A stretch of 64,000 bases of DNA, taken from UBA4416 sp040387475 (lineage in GTDB: Bacteria > Bacteroidota > Bacteroidia > B-17B0 > Aurantibacillaceae). The DNA lies in NCBI GenBank assembly GCA_040387475.1, contig JAZKDT010000019.1, positions 132,195 through 196,194 of the forward strand, read 5' to 3'. This document shows, one piece after another, positions 16,695-26,683 of this stretch. A program made the translations under genes and the position numbers. Within the stretch, counting starts at the first letter, position 1. Every line of letters begins with the position of its first letter. A model generated the notes under the pieces. It saw nothing but the letters and a program-made list of their open reading frames with translations, made no database searches and had not been told where the DNA came from.

Positions 16695-17435
16695 ATGAAT
16701 TTATTTTTTCATCTTGGCAGATATTTTATTCTTATTAAACGCGTGTTTAGTAAGCCTGAAAAATTGTCGGTGTACATGAAACAAATTATTCATGAGATCG
16801 ATAATATCGGCATCAGTTCATTACCCATTATTGCCATTATTTCTTTTTTTATGGGTGGCGTCATTACCATTCAATCTGCTTTTGGATTTACGAGCAACCT
16901 CGTTCCGCTTTATGCGGTAGGTTTTACTGTCCGTGAATCCATGTTGTCTGAGTTTTGTCCTACTATTGTTTCGCTTATTCTTGCAGGGAAAGTGGGTTCT
17001 AATATTGCTTCCGAGATAGGCTCTATGCGTATTACAGAGCAAATTGATGCGCTGGAGATTATGGGGATCAATTCGGCCGGTTATCTCATTCTTCCCAAAA
17101 TAGCTGCAGGTGTTCTCATTATGCCTTTCCTGATTGCTATCAGTATGTTTCTAGGTATTGCTGGCGGATATATCATGGGTATAGCTGTAGGTGCAGTTAG
17201 TTCATATGAATATGTTTTTGGCATACAGGCTTTTTTTGAGCCCTGGAAATTATATTATTCCTTTACGAAGGTTATCACGTTTGCTTTTTTGATCACATCT
17301 ATCTCTTCTTATTTTGGATATTATACGCACGGAGGGGCTTTAGAAGTTGGAAAAAGCAGTACGTCAGCTGTTGTTTACAGTAGTATCCTGATCCTGATCT
17401 TCAATTTCCTCATCACTCAATTGTTCTACACATGA
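16695..17435 (+). CDS. MlaE-family ABC transporter permease
   Basis: 246 residues, five to six transmembrane helices. IISFFMGGVITIQSAF and the cytoplasmic coupling segment GSNIASEIGSMRITEQIDALEI are the signature of MlaE/YrbE permeases that work with MCE proteins in lipid transfer at the inner membrane. The stop overlaps the start of the ATPase gene by four bases (ATGA). The cognate MCE subunit is probably the product of 10853-11836. Confidence 0.93.
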   Translation: MNLFFHLGRYFILIKRVFSKPEKLSVYMKQIIHEIDNIGISSLPIIAIISFFMGGVITIQSAFGFTSNLVPLYAVGFTVRESMLSEFCPTIVSLILAGKVGSNIASEIGSMRITEQIDALEIMGINSAGYLILPKIAAGVLIMPFLIAISMFLGIAGGYIMGIAVGAVSSYEYVFGIQAFFEPWKLYYSFTKVITFAFLITSISSYFGYYTHGGALEVGKSSTSAVVYSSILILIFNFLITQLFYT

Positions 17436-18193
17436 TCGAGATTAAGAACATTCATAAAAGCTTTGGCGATCATAAAGTCATCGACGATGTATCTTTTGTA
17501 TTTGAACAAGGTAAAACTAATTTGATCATCGGAGAGAGCGGAAGTGGTAAAACAACGGTTATGAAACTGATGGTTGGATTGCACGAAATTGATTCGGGTG
17601 AGATCCTCTACGACGGGCAAAATTTTCCGGTATTAGGAGTAAAAGAAAAACAGGAGGTCAGAAAAAAGATTGGCATGTTATTTCAGGGAGGTGCTTTGTT
17701 TGACTCTCAAACCTTGGAAGAAAATGTACGTTTCCCTTTGGATATGTTCACAACCATGACCAAGGAAGAAAAACTGGAACGTGTGAATTTTTGCCTCGAA
17801 AAGGTACAGCTTACCGGTAAAAATAAATTATACCCGGGCGAGTTATCAGGTGGTATGAAAAAACGGGCTGCTCTTGCCAGGGCAATAGCCAACAATCCAC
17901 AGTATTTATTTTGTGATGAACCTAACTCCGGTTTGGACCCTAAAACTTCTATTGTCATCGATAATTTAATTCAAAGCTTAACACACGAGTTTAACATCAC
18001 TACCATCGTTATTACTCATGATATGAATTCGGTAGTGGAGATTGGCGAGAAAATACTCTACATTTATAAGGGTAAGCCATGGTGGACGGGTAACAGCAAA
18101 GATATATTGAAAACTACCAATCCTGAATTAGTTGATTTTGTGTTTGCATCGGGTTTCATGAAGGAAGTATTTAATGCTGTAAAAAACAGGTAA
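17432..18193 (+). CDS. MlaF-family ABC transporter ATP-binding protein
   Basis: 253 residues with Walker A GESGSGKTT (about 33-41), Q-loop MLFQGGALFDS, signature LSGGMKKRAALARA (about 138), Walker B YLFCDEPNSGLD and switch His in VITHDMNSV. The LFQGGALFDSQTLEENV run is characteristic of MlaF/TtgA-type ATPases for lipid transport rather than of importers. It energises the MlaE-like permease encoded immediately upstream. Confidence 0.93.
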   Translation: MIEIKNIHKSFGDHKVIDDVSFVFEQGKTNLIIGESGSGKTTVMKLMVGLHEIDSGEILYDGQNFPVLGVKEKQEVRKKIGMLFQGGALFDSQTLEENVRFPLDMFTTMTKEEKLERVNFCLEKVQLTGKNKLYPGELSGGMKKRAALARAIANNPQYLFCDEPNSGLDPKTSIVIDNLIQSLTHEFNITTIVITHDMNSVVEIGEKILYIYKGKPWWTGNSKDILKTTNPELVDFVFASGFMKEVFNAVKNR

Positions 18194-18258
18194 ATTATTT
18201 TTCAGATTTTCACGGAGTGGTTAGTTTATAGAATTAAAATCACAGTAGACCTGTTACT

Positions 18259-19389
18259 ATGGAAAGTCGTATCAATAAATCTTATTTTGAAAATCTGGAT
18301 GCATTAAGATTTTTTGCTTTTTTAAGTGTGTTTTTAGCCCACTGCAGTAGTTTCTTCGCTTATAAATTCGACAATAAATATCTTGAATTATTACACAAAC
18401 ATGTTTTTAGAAATGGGAATTTAGGAGTAGGGTTTTTCTTTGTATTAAGTGGGTTTTTAATAACCTGGTTGTTATTTACTGAGAAAGATCAGAACGGCAG
18501 AATACATATCGGGCATTTCTATATGAGAAGAGTTCTTCGGATATGGCCTGTATATTTTATTGTGGTTACGGTTGGATTTGTGATTGGTACACATGATTTT
18601 GAATTATTAAACGCACTTCAATTTAATTACAGCATCAATATTGAACAATTAAAATTTTATATATTCTTTTTGGCAAACTATGATTTGGTTTTAAATGGAA
18701 TTTCGAGTCTTTTACTAAGTGTGTTATGGTCGGTAGCTGTTGAAGAGCAATTTTACATCGTTTGGCCGTTGATTTTTTTGCTGGCGAAAAAAGAGTTTTT
18801 CCCCTTCATATGTTATTTGCTTATTATCATTTCTTTCGTTTCCCGCTATACTTTACAAACTTACTATTCAACGCCCGAAGTTATGTCTGACCTGGCTATT
18901 GGCGGATTGATAGCTTATTACGCTTTATATTGTCCGGTATTTCTTGATTTTTTTAAAACGATAAGCAAAAGTAAAACTGCGTTTGTATATCTATTATTTT
19001 TTATGATTGCGCCGCTCAGAGGATTCTCCTTTGTTTTTGGCGAAAAAATTTATGCTATATATTATTGTTTCGAATCTATTTTATTCTCCTGCATATTTGG
19101 GTTTATTATTTTGGAGCAAAATTTTTCAAACCAATCGTTTTTTAAACTGGGTAGAATAAAGGTGTTTGGATATCTTGGAAAAATATCATTTGGTCTGTAC
19201 GCTTACCACATGCTTTTTTTTCCTGTGACCTTTTATTTTATTGGTAAAAGCGGAATGGCAGAAAATGATTTCAAATCATACCTGTTTAAAATTATTTTTT
19301 CGTTACTTTTGACCGTTGCCTTTAGTTACCTGTCATTTAATTTTTTAGAAAAAAAAATACTATATTTTAAGAAGTATTTTAAATCCTAA
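18259..19389 (+). CDS. Acyltransferase 3 family (OafA/YrhL-like) membrane protein
   Basis: 376 residues, about ten transmembrane helices. LDALRFFAFLSVFLAHC (the His is the probable catalytic residue), GNLGVGFFFVLSGFLITWLL and FYMRRVLRIWPVYF are the three N-terminal hallmarks. VAVEEQFYIVWPLIF is also present. Enzymes of this family move acetyl or other short acyl groups onto surface sugars. No SGNH domain is fused. It lies 5 kb before the polysaccharide locus and may decorate that glycan or another envelope sugar. Confidence 0.9.
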   Translation: MESRINKSYFENLDALRFFAFLSVFLAHCSSFFAYKFDNKYLELLHKHVFRNGNLGVGFFFVLSGFLITWLLFTEKDQNGRIHIGHFYMRRVLRIWPVYFIVVTVGFVIGTHDFELLNALQFNYSINIEQLKFYIFFLANYDLVLNGISSLLLSVLWSVAVEEQFYIVWPLIFLLAKKEFFPFICYLLIIISFVSRYTLQTYYSTPEVMSDLAIGGLIAYYALYCPVFLDFFKTISKSKTAFVYLLFFMIAPLRGFSFVFGEKIYAIYYCFESILFSCIFGFIILEQNFSNQSFFKLGRIKVFGYLGKISFGLYAYHMLFFPVTFYFIGKSGMAENDFKSYLFKIIFSLLLTVAFSYLSFNFLEKKILYFKKYFKS

Positions 19390-19422
19390 GAATAAGGCTT
19401 TTAAAAATGAGTAACAGTATAT

Positions 19423-20631
19423 TTGTCGCATTTAAAACCTCTGTCATTGAAAGATAAAAAAAATACCGAACATGATTTTGAAATGAAAGCCACTACCTTT
19501 CATGGACTGGAAGACGTGTTAGTTAACGAACTTATGAAGTTGGGAGCCCGCGATATAGTTCCATTTAAACGCGGCGTATCATTTACCGGCGATAAAGGGT
19601 TTATGTATAAAGCTAATTTGTGCCTGCGCACTGCGTTAAAAGTATTAGTTCCAATATATTCATTCACGGCTAACAACGAACACGAGTTGTATGATAAAAT
19701 GAAAGAGTATGAATGGGAAGAATTACTGAATACGGATGATACTTTAGCTATTAATGCTACCGTTAATTCAGACGAATTCAATCACTCATTATATGTGTCC
19801 CAAAAAACAAAGGATGCTATTTGCGATCGTTTTGTAGATAAATTTGATGTTAGACCAAACGTGGATCTCGATAGACCCACAGTAAGAATTTATGTTCATA
19901 TTTTTCGTAACCAGGTAAATGTAAGTTTGGATAGCAGCGGCGATTCACTATTTAAACGGGGTTATCGCGTTGATATTGATACAGCGCCCATGAAAGAAGT
20001 ATTGGCAGCAGGAATGGTGTTATTATCTAACTGGCAGCCTCATTTGCCTTTAATTGATGGTATGTGCGGTAGTGGCACATTAGGTGTTGAAGCTGCTTTA
20101 TTTGCAAATAATATTCCGCCGGGCGTTTTTAGGGAAGAATTTGGCTTTATGAAATGGCACGATTACGATAAGGCGTTATGGGACACGATTTATGAAAGCA
20201 CCATTAATCGCATTAAAGACGATATGCCAAATATTATTTCAAGCGATATTGATATTATTCCTTTAGAAATGGCTAAACGCAACGGTGCTGTTGCTAAGGT
20301 AGACGATGTTATCCAGTACGAACATATTTCTTTTTTCGACCTGATGCCCACAAAACCTCACGGTACTATTTTATTGAATCCTCCGTATGATGAGCGTATA
20401 AAAATGGAAGATACAAATGCTTTTTATAAACAGATAGGCGATAAATTGAAAAAAGATTTTGGGGGCTGGACCTGTTGGATCATTTCGTCTAATATGGAAG
20501 CCATAAAATCCATTGGCTTGCACCCTAGTAAAAAAATGACGTTGTTTAATGCTTCACTGGAATGTAAGTTGCTAAAATATGAAATGTATAGCGGTTCTAA
20601 AAAAGCATCCAAGCAAGATAGGCATGAATAA
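19423..20631 (+). CDS. THUMP-domain SAM-dependent RNA methyltransferase (RlmL N-terminal half-like)
   Basis: About 402 residues if started at TTG 19423; the Met at 19483 (MKATTFHGLEDVLVNEL) is the likelier true start, since family members begin near that motif. A THUMP domain (about residues 60-180, with VRIYVHIFRNQVNVSLDSSG) precedes a Rossmann methyltransferase with DGMCGSGTLGVEAA (SAM loop) and catalytic NPPYDERI. This matches the RlmL/TrmN-type 23S rRNA guanine-N2 methyltransferases. The gene ends one base before the convergent rdgB. Confidence 0.9.
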   Translation: MSHLKPLSLKDKKNTEHDFEMKATTFHGLEDVLVNELMKLGARDIVPFKRGVSFTGDKGFMYKANLCLRTALKVLVPIYSFTANNEHELYDKMKEYEWEELLNTDDTLAINATVNSDEFNHSLYVSQKTKDAICDRFVDKFDVRPNVDLDRPTVRIYVHIFRNQVNVSLDSSGDSLFKRGYRVDIDTAPMKEVLAAGMVLLSNWQPHLPLIDGMCGSGTLGVEAALFANNIPPGVFREEFGFMKWHDYDKALWDTIYESTINRIKDDMPNIISSDIDIIPLEMAKRNGAVAKVDDVIQYEHISFFDLMPTKPHGTILLNPPYDERIKMEDTNAFYKQIGDKLKKDFGGWTCWIISSNMEAIKSIGLHPSKKMTLFNASLECKLLKYEMYSGSKKASKQDRHE

Positions 20632-20632
20632 T

Positions 20633-21208
20633 TTACAGGGAGTTTAAAAAGGCAATCATTTTTTTTACGGCAATACTGCGATGAGAAATGGCATTTTTCG
20701 TTTCTGAACTCATTTGAGCAAATGTTTCTGTATAACCGTCGGGTATAAAAACAGGATCATAGCCAAAGCCATCGGTTCCTTTTTTTTCGGCGATTATCTT
20801 TCCATTAATAATGCCTTCAAAAAGGTACTCTTTACTTCCAATAACTAAAGCAATCGCCGTTTTAAAGTGAGCATTCCTGTTTTCTTTTCCGGATAGTTCT
20901 TGTAATAATTTCTCAATATTATCATTATCATTTTTCTGTTCACCTGCATACCTGGCAGAGTATACGCCCGGTTCTCCATTTAAAGCGTCAACTAATAAAC
21001 CACTATCGTCGGCAAAACAATTGATTTGTGTTTGCTGGTAAATAGTCTTTGCCTTCAGTAAAGCATTGCCCTCAATTGTTAATGAGGTTTCTTCTATCTC
21101 CTCAAACAAGTGAATATCATCGAGGCTTAAAACATCTATATGATCAGAAGTCAAACTCTTAACTTCTTTTAATTTGTTTTTATTATGGGTAGCAAAAATC
21201 AACTGCAT
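20633..21208 (-). CDS. rdgB: Non-canonical purine NTP pyrophosphatase RdgB/HAM1
   Basis: 191 residues. It hydrolyses ITP, dITP and XTP to the monophosphates, keeping deaminated purines out of nucleic acids. Diagnostic are FATHNKNKLKEV at the N-terminus, ADDSGLLVDALNGEPGVYSARYAG and the C-terminal GTDGFGYDPVFIP and SHRSIAVKKM. Length is standard. It lies two bases downstream of the adhesin gene and may share its transcript. Confidence 0.96.
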   Translation of the reverse strand: MQLIFATHNKNKLKEVKSLTSDHIDVLSLDDIHLFEEIEETSLTIEGNALLKAKTIYQQTQINCFADDSGLLVDALNGEPGVYSARYAGEQKNDNDNIEKLLQELSGKENRNAHFKTAIALVIGSKEYLFEGIINGKIIAEKKGTDGFGYDPVFIPDGYTETFAQMSSETKNAISHRSIAVKKMIAFLNSL

Positions 21209-21210
21209 AA

Positions 21211-24200
21211 TTATTCTGAACTAATTTTAATAAATTTCTTGATATAAGTTTTTCCATCTATCATCACCTTTATTATATAGCAGCCTCTGGCATAAGAAGT
21301 CGTTGGTAACGACACGAAATTTAATCCTTCAACTCCTTTTTCAGTTACTTCCTCGTATTGAATTTGGCCGATCGAATTATAGATCGCAATTGTATAATCA
21401 ATATTTCTGTTGAGGGTTACCGGCAGTACAATATCGCCCTGAGTTGGGTTAGGTAATGGATTTGAAACAGATATATCATTTGTATTTAACGTACCACATA
21501 ATTTGTTATTGGTTAAATTTTCATCATCCACTGAATTAACTTTTTCAATCTCCACACAGGTTATGTTATTAATGCTACTTTGAGTACTGGCAGTTTTCGA
21601 TACAAAACTATATGAGTAAAAAGAATAAGGATTTAAAATGCCGTTCCAGGTCTCTTTAATATTCCCTCCATCGCTTATTTGGTAATGCATATCAAAGGTA
21701 GTAATTGGCACTGAACCGTAATTGGCCATATCTACCTTTACATTCATGAAACCATCGCCATCTTTTTGTGTTATTACATTTAAAATCGCCAAATCCAAAT
21801 AACGCTTTAAAACAGTTATGTTTTTAATTTTAGAATTCTTACATCCATTCTGGTCTTTGAGATTTAAAGAAACAGAGTATGTGCCAATGGTATCGAATAT
21901 GATACTGGGACTCTGCGACGTTAAAGTTGACGATCCGGCAATATTCCAGCTATAAACGCTGGCATTTGTAATAGAGGGAATGAAATTGACAGGAGAGTTA
22001 GTGTAATAATATGTAGCGGGATTTGTTGTAAAATCAACATTTGGTAATGGAAATACTGTAAATGTTTTTACTGTAGAGTCTCTGCACCCAAATGAGTTCA
22101 CAACTTTCAGCATAACCGAGTAACTTCCGGCTGTTGTTAAGGAAAGAGTGGGGCTTTGGATGGATGAAAATACGGTGTTATTTAATTTCCAGTTATACAC
22201 CGATAGTATGCCACTTTGAGCAGTGGATGAATTGGTAATCTGAATCGTATCTTTTGAGCAAAAGGAAGGAATAGAAAAACCAGGTATCGGGGAAAGAAAA
22301 ACATTGATGTATTTAGTAATGGTTGAGGTACAAAGATTGTTACCGTCCACAAAAAGCGTAACCGGAAATACGCCTGAGCTCGTAAATGTTTTCATGGCAT
22401 TTTGAGTGGTAGCTGTACTGTTTACAAAGGTCCAGGTATAGGTTGTAGTGCCGGGGCCGATGGAGGTGCTTTGAAAAAATGTTGGAACATTTGAGCAAGG
22501 TGCGCTGTAAATAAAATCTGCCTTTACCTCTGCATTTACGTTTACAGATTTAGTGGTATCTGAAGAGCATCCCGCATTATTGGTTGCTATCAATGTTACA
22601 TAGTAATTTGAGTGATTACCAAATACATGTTTAGGGTTATTTAAAACGGATGTATTATTTGGGCCGGGATCGCCAAAATTCCACAACAGAGAGGTAATAG
22701 GATAGCCGGGTGTAATCGTACTTTGATTAATAAAGGCAGTTGTATCATTTTGACAAGAAATGCCGGNNNNNNNNNNAAAAATTAGAAAATGGAGTTGGCG
22801 CAATATGTATAGATTTTATGATCATTTGCTCGCAACCGGCAGAGGTTACAACGCGTAGGCTAACGATATAAGTACCAGTGTCCGAAAACGTATGCGACGG
22901 ATTTGTCAGTATCGATGAATTTGCAGTTAATGAAGCCGGATCTCCAAAATTCCATATGGTGCTATCAATTGGCGTAAGTGTTGAAGGAGCTACAGATAAA
23001 TTGGTAAAAGGAACAGCTGCGTTTTTGCAGCCTATGCCAAAAGAAAAATTGGCAAAAGGTGCCTGACCTTGGATGTCAACATAAATACTATCAATTCCAG
23101 TACAATTATTAGTGTTGGTTACCACTACAGAATACTGTCCTGTTGCGGTTACTATAATGGAATCGTTGGTAGATAAAGTATTCCACAAATAGTTCACCGC
23201 CTGGCTTGCCCCTGATACCAAAGTAATTGAATTACCTCCACACAGTGATACATCAGGGCCCAGCGACACCTGCGAGGCAAACATATCTACGGTTGCACTG
23301 AGTGATTGAGTAGAAGTACAGCTAAATGAGTCGGTAATGGTCACAGAGTAAACTCCGGCACTGTTTATAATTAATAAGGAATCAGTACTGTTATCCTGCC
23401 ACTGAAAGGTATAACCTGTTTTATCAAGTAGCGTATTCCAAACAAAAGAATTGCCGGGACAAATCACCGAATCTCCGGGATTATGAGCATTAGGAAAAGT
23501 AACAACTATCGTATCCCGCGAATACAACCCGTATTTATCTTTTGTTTGCACATAATAAGTACCAGTTTCATTTACCGAAATAGTGGGGGTAGTAAGGCCA
23601 TTGCTCCAAAGATATTCCTGGTAAGGAATATTAGTGGATAATATTTTAGGACAAAAACTATATGGCTCATTGATATCCGATCCGAGATCTACTTTTGTCG
23701 AGTACCTGTCAACTAAATACGAATTGATCAAATCAAATTGGCTAAGTGGAAGGATTGAATCAAATATCATTAATTCGCTCATATCGAAATTTGCAAGGAA
23801 AATGGGGAACGCATCCGATCTATACCCCAACGTAATGGGATTAGAAGGCAGATTACTAAAATTAACACCGGTTGCAATGTTTGCAGGACTGAAATTTTCA
23901 AATACTTCGAGGGTGGATGTAACCGGGTCGCCGGTTGCCATGAAGAAACAAAATTCTGAAACGGTATGGGTGATATTTGGTGAAAATGCCCCTGAATTAT
24001 TACTACTGTTTATAAAGGAAATGGCACCAGCGCCATCTGTAGATTCCCTGAAATTCCAGTCACCAGTCTGTCCCGTACCGTAACAAACCAAGTGCCCATA
24101 AGCTACAGGATTAATAATCTTTCCGATCATCAATACAGTTGTTTTTTTATTTCTAAGGGCTATAGGTGAAGATGATACTAATCCATCATTGACACCGTCA

Positions 24201-24499
24201 AAACGTACGACCGGATGTGCGGGTAACAACGGAGAAAGTGTTAATGTAGGTTGCTGGGTAGCTGAAGCAGAAAAGGTTTTATTGGAAACAATGTCGTTCC
24301 ATGAGCTGACAGTTGAATCGGAATTTAATGAGATTAAAGTATCAGCACGTAGCCAAAGCTTAATTTGTGAAAAAGATAAAATTTGATTTACAGAAACATT
24401 GGTAGAGTTTGGCGAGAAAACAGCCGGGCTTTGCAAATTTTGAGAAAAACCAATCTGATAAAAAAATGTAATAATTAGAAAAGATAAGCCAATTCTCAT
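21211..24499 (-). CDS. Large secreted PKD-repeat protein with LamG-like domain and T9SS sorting domain, split by assembly gap
   Basis: One gene of about 1,095 residues broken by 10 N at 22767-22776. From the start: signal peptide (to about residue 19, ending IGFSQ), a concanavalin/LamG-like domain (about 40-260, VRFDGVNDGLVSSSP), Ig-like and gliding-motility-type repeats (YLWSNGLTTPTISV, YSVTITDSFSC), PKD domains (IWNFGDP, LLWNFGDPGPN, YTWTFVN, YNWKLNN), and a type A sorting domain (NPLPNPTQGDIVLPV ... KKFIKISSE). Both sides of the gap are PKD-like, so this is one protein. The reading frame shifts across the gap only because 10 N is a placeholder. Probable extracellular adhesin or matrix protein; no catalytic site seen. 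Confidence 0.88.
22767..22776. other. Assembly gap (10 N)
   Basis: Ten N inside the PKD-repeat gene. Before the gap the minus strand reads PTPFSNF, after it GISCQNDTTAF. Comparison with an earlier repeat in the same protein (ANFSFGIGCKNAA) suggests only a few codons are missing, and the true gap must be a multiple of three to restore the frame. Confidence 0.98.
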
Positions 24500-24519
24500 G
24501 CAAATAATTTAAAAGTATA

Positions 24520-24549
24520 TAAAGATACTAAATAATAGCTCAAAATCAA
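24520..24549 (-). promoter_or_regulatory. Promoter of the PKD-repeat protein gene
   Basis: On the minus strand TTG (24549-24547), a 19-base spacer and TATCTTTA (24527-24520) fit the Bacteroidota -33/-7 promoter with one mismatch in the -7 box. It ends 20 bases before the ATG at 24499. Confidence 0.5.
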
Positions 24550-24636
24550 CGGCTTACTGAATTTTAACAACCATTCAGAGCGTTCATAAATAGCTACAAA
24601 TCCACAAAGTAGATAGTTTTTGTGGCATAAATAAAC

Positions 24637-24644
24637 TATTTTTG
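24637..24644 (+). promoter_or_regulatory. -7 promoter box in front of the polysaccharide export operon
   Basis: TATTTTTG matches TAnnTTTG and ends 30 bases before the ATG at 24675. A TTTG lies upstream at 24619-24622 but only 14 bases away, closer than usual. The box contains the TTG codon at 24642, which therefore is unlikely to be the permease start. Confidence 0.5.
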
Positions 24645-24674
24645 CTTATTGATGAGAAAGCTATTGTAAGATTT

Positions 24675-25484
24675 ATGGAATATGATATCCGCCCGAAAGG
24701 TAAATTAACGATTGGATTTAAAGAGTTGTGGGAATACAGGGAGTTATTTATGTTTTTTACCTGGCGAGACATAAAGGTAAAATACAAACAAACGTCTTTG
24801 GGAGTATTATGGGTTATTCTCCAACCTTTAATTATGACACTTCTTTTTTCTGTTTTTTTTAAATCTTTAAATAATAAGTCTTCAGTTATTCCTTACCCTA
24901 TTTTTGTTTTAAGTGGGCTCGTTATCTGGACTATGTTTTCTTCTGCTATCATGAATGCCGGTAACAGCATGGTTTCTAACGCCAATATAATTAAGAAGAT
25001 CTATTTTCCGAGATTAATCATCCCCGTTTCGTCTATTTTGACGTCTCTGTTTGATATGTTATTTGGAGTTATCATTTTGGTAGCGGCTATATTTTATTAT
25101 CACGTGTCTTTAAACTCCAGCGTTATTTGGCTGTGGCCTTTAGCTATTATTGTTTCTGGTATTTCAGCGTTAGGTTTGGGTACATTTTTATCTGCTTTAA
25201 ATGTAAAATATCGTGATTTCAGATATATTATTCCTTTTTTAATACAAGCGATGTTGTTTTTGAGTCCGGTAATATATTCTGAGCAAACAAACAACAGTTT
25301 ATTGAATTTCTTATTACAATTAAACCCGGTTACAGCCGGAATTGAATTATTCCGATCCGCATTTTTAGGTTATGAACCACAGTGGAACGCTATCAAAATT
25401 AGTTTATTAAGCAATTTTTTGCTTCTGATCGTTGGAATATTTTACTTTAAAAAAACAGAAAGTTACTTCGCTGATATCGCCTAA
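24675..25484 (+). CDS. ABC-2 type polysaccharide exporter permease (Wzm-like)
   Basis: 269 residues from MEYDIRPKGKLTIGFKELW, six transmembrane helices. The N-terminal amphipathic TWRDIKVKYKQTSLGVLWVILQP and the C-terminal LSPVIY ... LNPVTAGIELFRSAFLG are typical of Wzm/KpsM/TagG permeases that pass undecaprenyl-linked glycans to the periplasm. The stop overlaps the ATPase start by one base (TAATG). First gene of the polysaccharide locus. In-frame TTG at 24642 is rejected because it lies in the -7 box. Confidence 0.93.
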   Translation: MEYDIRPKGKLTIGFKELWEYRELFMFFTWRDIKVKYKQTSLGVLWVILQPLIMTLLFSVFFKSLNNKSSVIPYPIFVLSGLVIWTMFSSAIMNAGNSMVSNANIIKKIYFPRLIIPVSSILTSLFDMLFGVIILVAAIFYYHVSLNSSVIWLWPLAIIVSGISALGLGTFLSALNVKYRDFRYIIPFLIQAMLFLSPVIYSEQTNNSLLNFLLQLNPVTAGIELFRSAFLGYEPQWNAIKISLLSNFLLLIVGIFYFKKTESYFADIA

Positions 25485-26680
25485 TGAAACCTATTTTAGA
25501 AGTTAAGAATATATCTAAGCAGTATCATATCAATGAGACGAAAGAGCCATACCTGAATTTTAGGGATGTAGTTACCAATGCTTTAAAAAAAGGGTTAGGT
25601 GTTAAGAAAGACAATTTTCTTGCCCTTGATGATATAAGTTTTGATGTATATCCTGGCGAAACGGTTGGCATTATAGGTAAAAATGGCGCTGGTAAATCAA
25701 CCTTACTTAAAATTTTATCACGCATTACCCCGCCCAGTACAGGTAATATAAAAGTTAGAGGAAGAATTGCCAGTTTATTGGAAGTGGGTACCGGTTTTCA
25801 TCCGGAATTAAGTGGACGAGAAAATATTTTTTTAAATGGAAGTATTTTGGGCATGAGAAAAACAGAGATCCTAAAAAATTTTGATGCTATTGTTGATTTT
25901 TCGGGAATCGAAAAATTTATAGATACACCAATAAAGCACTACAGCAGTGGCATGCAGCTTCGGTTAGCTTTTGCCGTGGCTGCTTTTCTCGAAAATGAAA
26001 TATTGATAATCGACGAGGTTTTAGCAGTAGGTGATTCGGAATTTCAAAGAAAATGCATGGGTAAAATGGAAGACGTGAGTAAAAGCGGGAAGACGATTTT
26101 ATTTGTGAGCCACCAATTATCTGCCATTGAGTCACTTTGTAAAAAGGGAATTTTGTTAAATAAAGGTAAGTTGCTTTTGGAAGGTGAAATCAAAGACGTT
26201 GTGAGTCAGTACATTTCGTTATATACCAATCAATCAGGAAAAACCGGCTCAGACATAGTTACGGAAGTAGAAGTAAATTCGGGAAGTAAACAAGGAAAAG
26301 AAATTTTGCCGTTTAATGATATTGTTATTAAGGGAAAAATAAACATTAAAGAGTCCATCCAAAAACCAACTCTGGGAATAGTAATTCGGAATGTATTTAA
26401 TGTTCCAGTGATTGGAATCAATAATAAAACCTATGGCGTGGACCTAGGTAAATTAAAGAATAATAATTTCGAAATTAAATTGCACAGTCCTTCTTTAACA
26501 CCGGGGTACTATACGGTTGATCTTTATATCGGTGATGGAATAACTGATCATCACCAACTTGAAAATCTAATTCAATTTGAAGTTCAGGATGAAAATATTT
26601 TCCTTAATGGAAAAAACCCGGAACCGAAAATAAATTCTTTTATTATCAAATCTACTAATTGGGAAATTACTCCTTTGTAA
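25484..26680 (+). CDS. ABC-type polysaccharide exporter ATPase with C-terminal glycan-binding domain (Wzt-like)
   Basis: 398 residues. The N-terminal 245 residues are the ATPase: Walker A GKNGAGKST (about 64-72), LLEVGTGFHPELSGRENIF, the signature YSSGMQLRLAFAVA (about 154) and Walker B ILIIDEVLAVGD. Residues about 265-398 form an extra beta-sandwich (IVIKGKINIKESIQKPTLGIVIRN ... GYYTVDLYIGDG), the Wzt C-terminal domain that recognises a terminal modification on the O-polysaccharide before export. Its presence implies a capped glycan; the methyltransferase next door could supply such a cap. Confidence 0.93.
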   Translation: MKPILEVKNISKQYHINETKEPYLNFRDVVTNALKKGLGVKKDNFLALDDISFDVYPGETVGIIGKNGAGKSTLLKILSRITPPSTGNIKVRGRIASLLEVGTGFHPELSGRENIFLNGSILGMRKTEILKNFDAIVDFSGIEKFIDTPIKHYSSGMQLRLAFAVAAFLENEILIIDEVLAVGDSEFQRKCMGKMEDVSKSGKTILFVSHQLSAIESLCKKGILLNKGKLLLEGEIKDVVSQYISLYTNQSGKTGSDIVTEVEVNSGSKQGKEILPFNDIVIKGKINIKESIQKPTLGIVIRNVFNVPVIGINNKTYGVDLGKLKNNNFEIKLHSPSLTPGYYTVDLYIGDGITDHHQLENLIQFEVQDENIFLNGKNPEPKINSFIIKSTNWEITPL

Positions 26681-26683
26681 ATT

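Noticed and set aside
18205..18235. Similarity between CACGGAGTGGTTAGTTTATA here and GCGGACGTTAGTTTATA near 53290
   Set aside because: Only about 15 matching bases with an indel; too short to call a repeat without a genome-wide search.
22745..22803. Apparent separate gene start at 22803 for the downstream half of the PKD protein
   Set aside because: The Met codons and reading frame before the 10 N are the wrong frame of the upstream half; both halves are one protein.
23634..24083. 149-residue frame opposite to the PKD-repeat gene
   Set aside because: Antisense shadow of the LamG-like domain with no signal, motif or initiation context.
24642..24674. TTG start giving an 11-residue longer Wzm-like permease
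   Set aside because: The TTG is part of the TATTTTTG promoter box, so it is unlikely to be in the mRNA.
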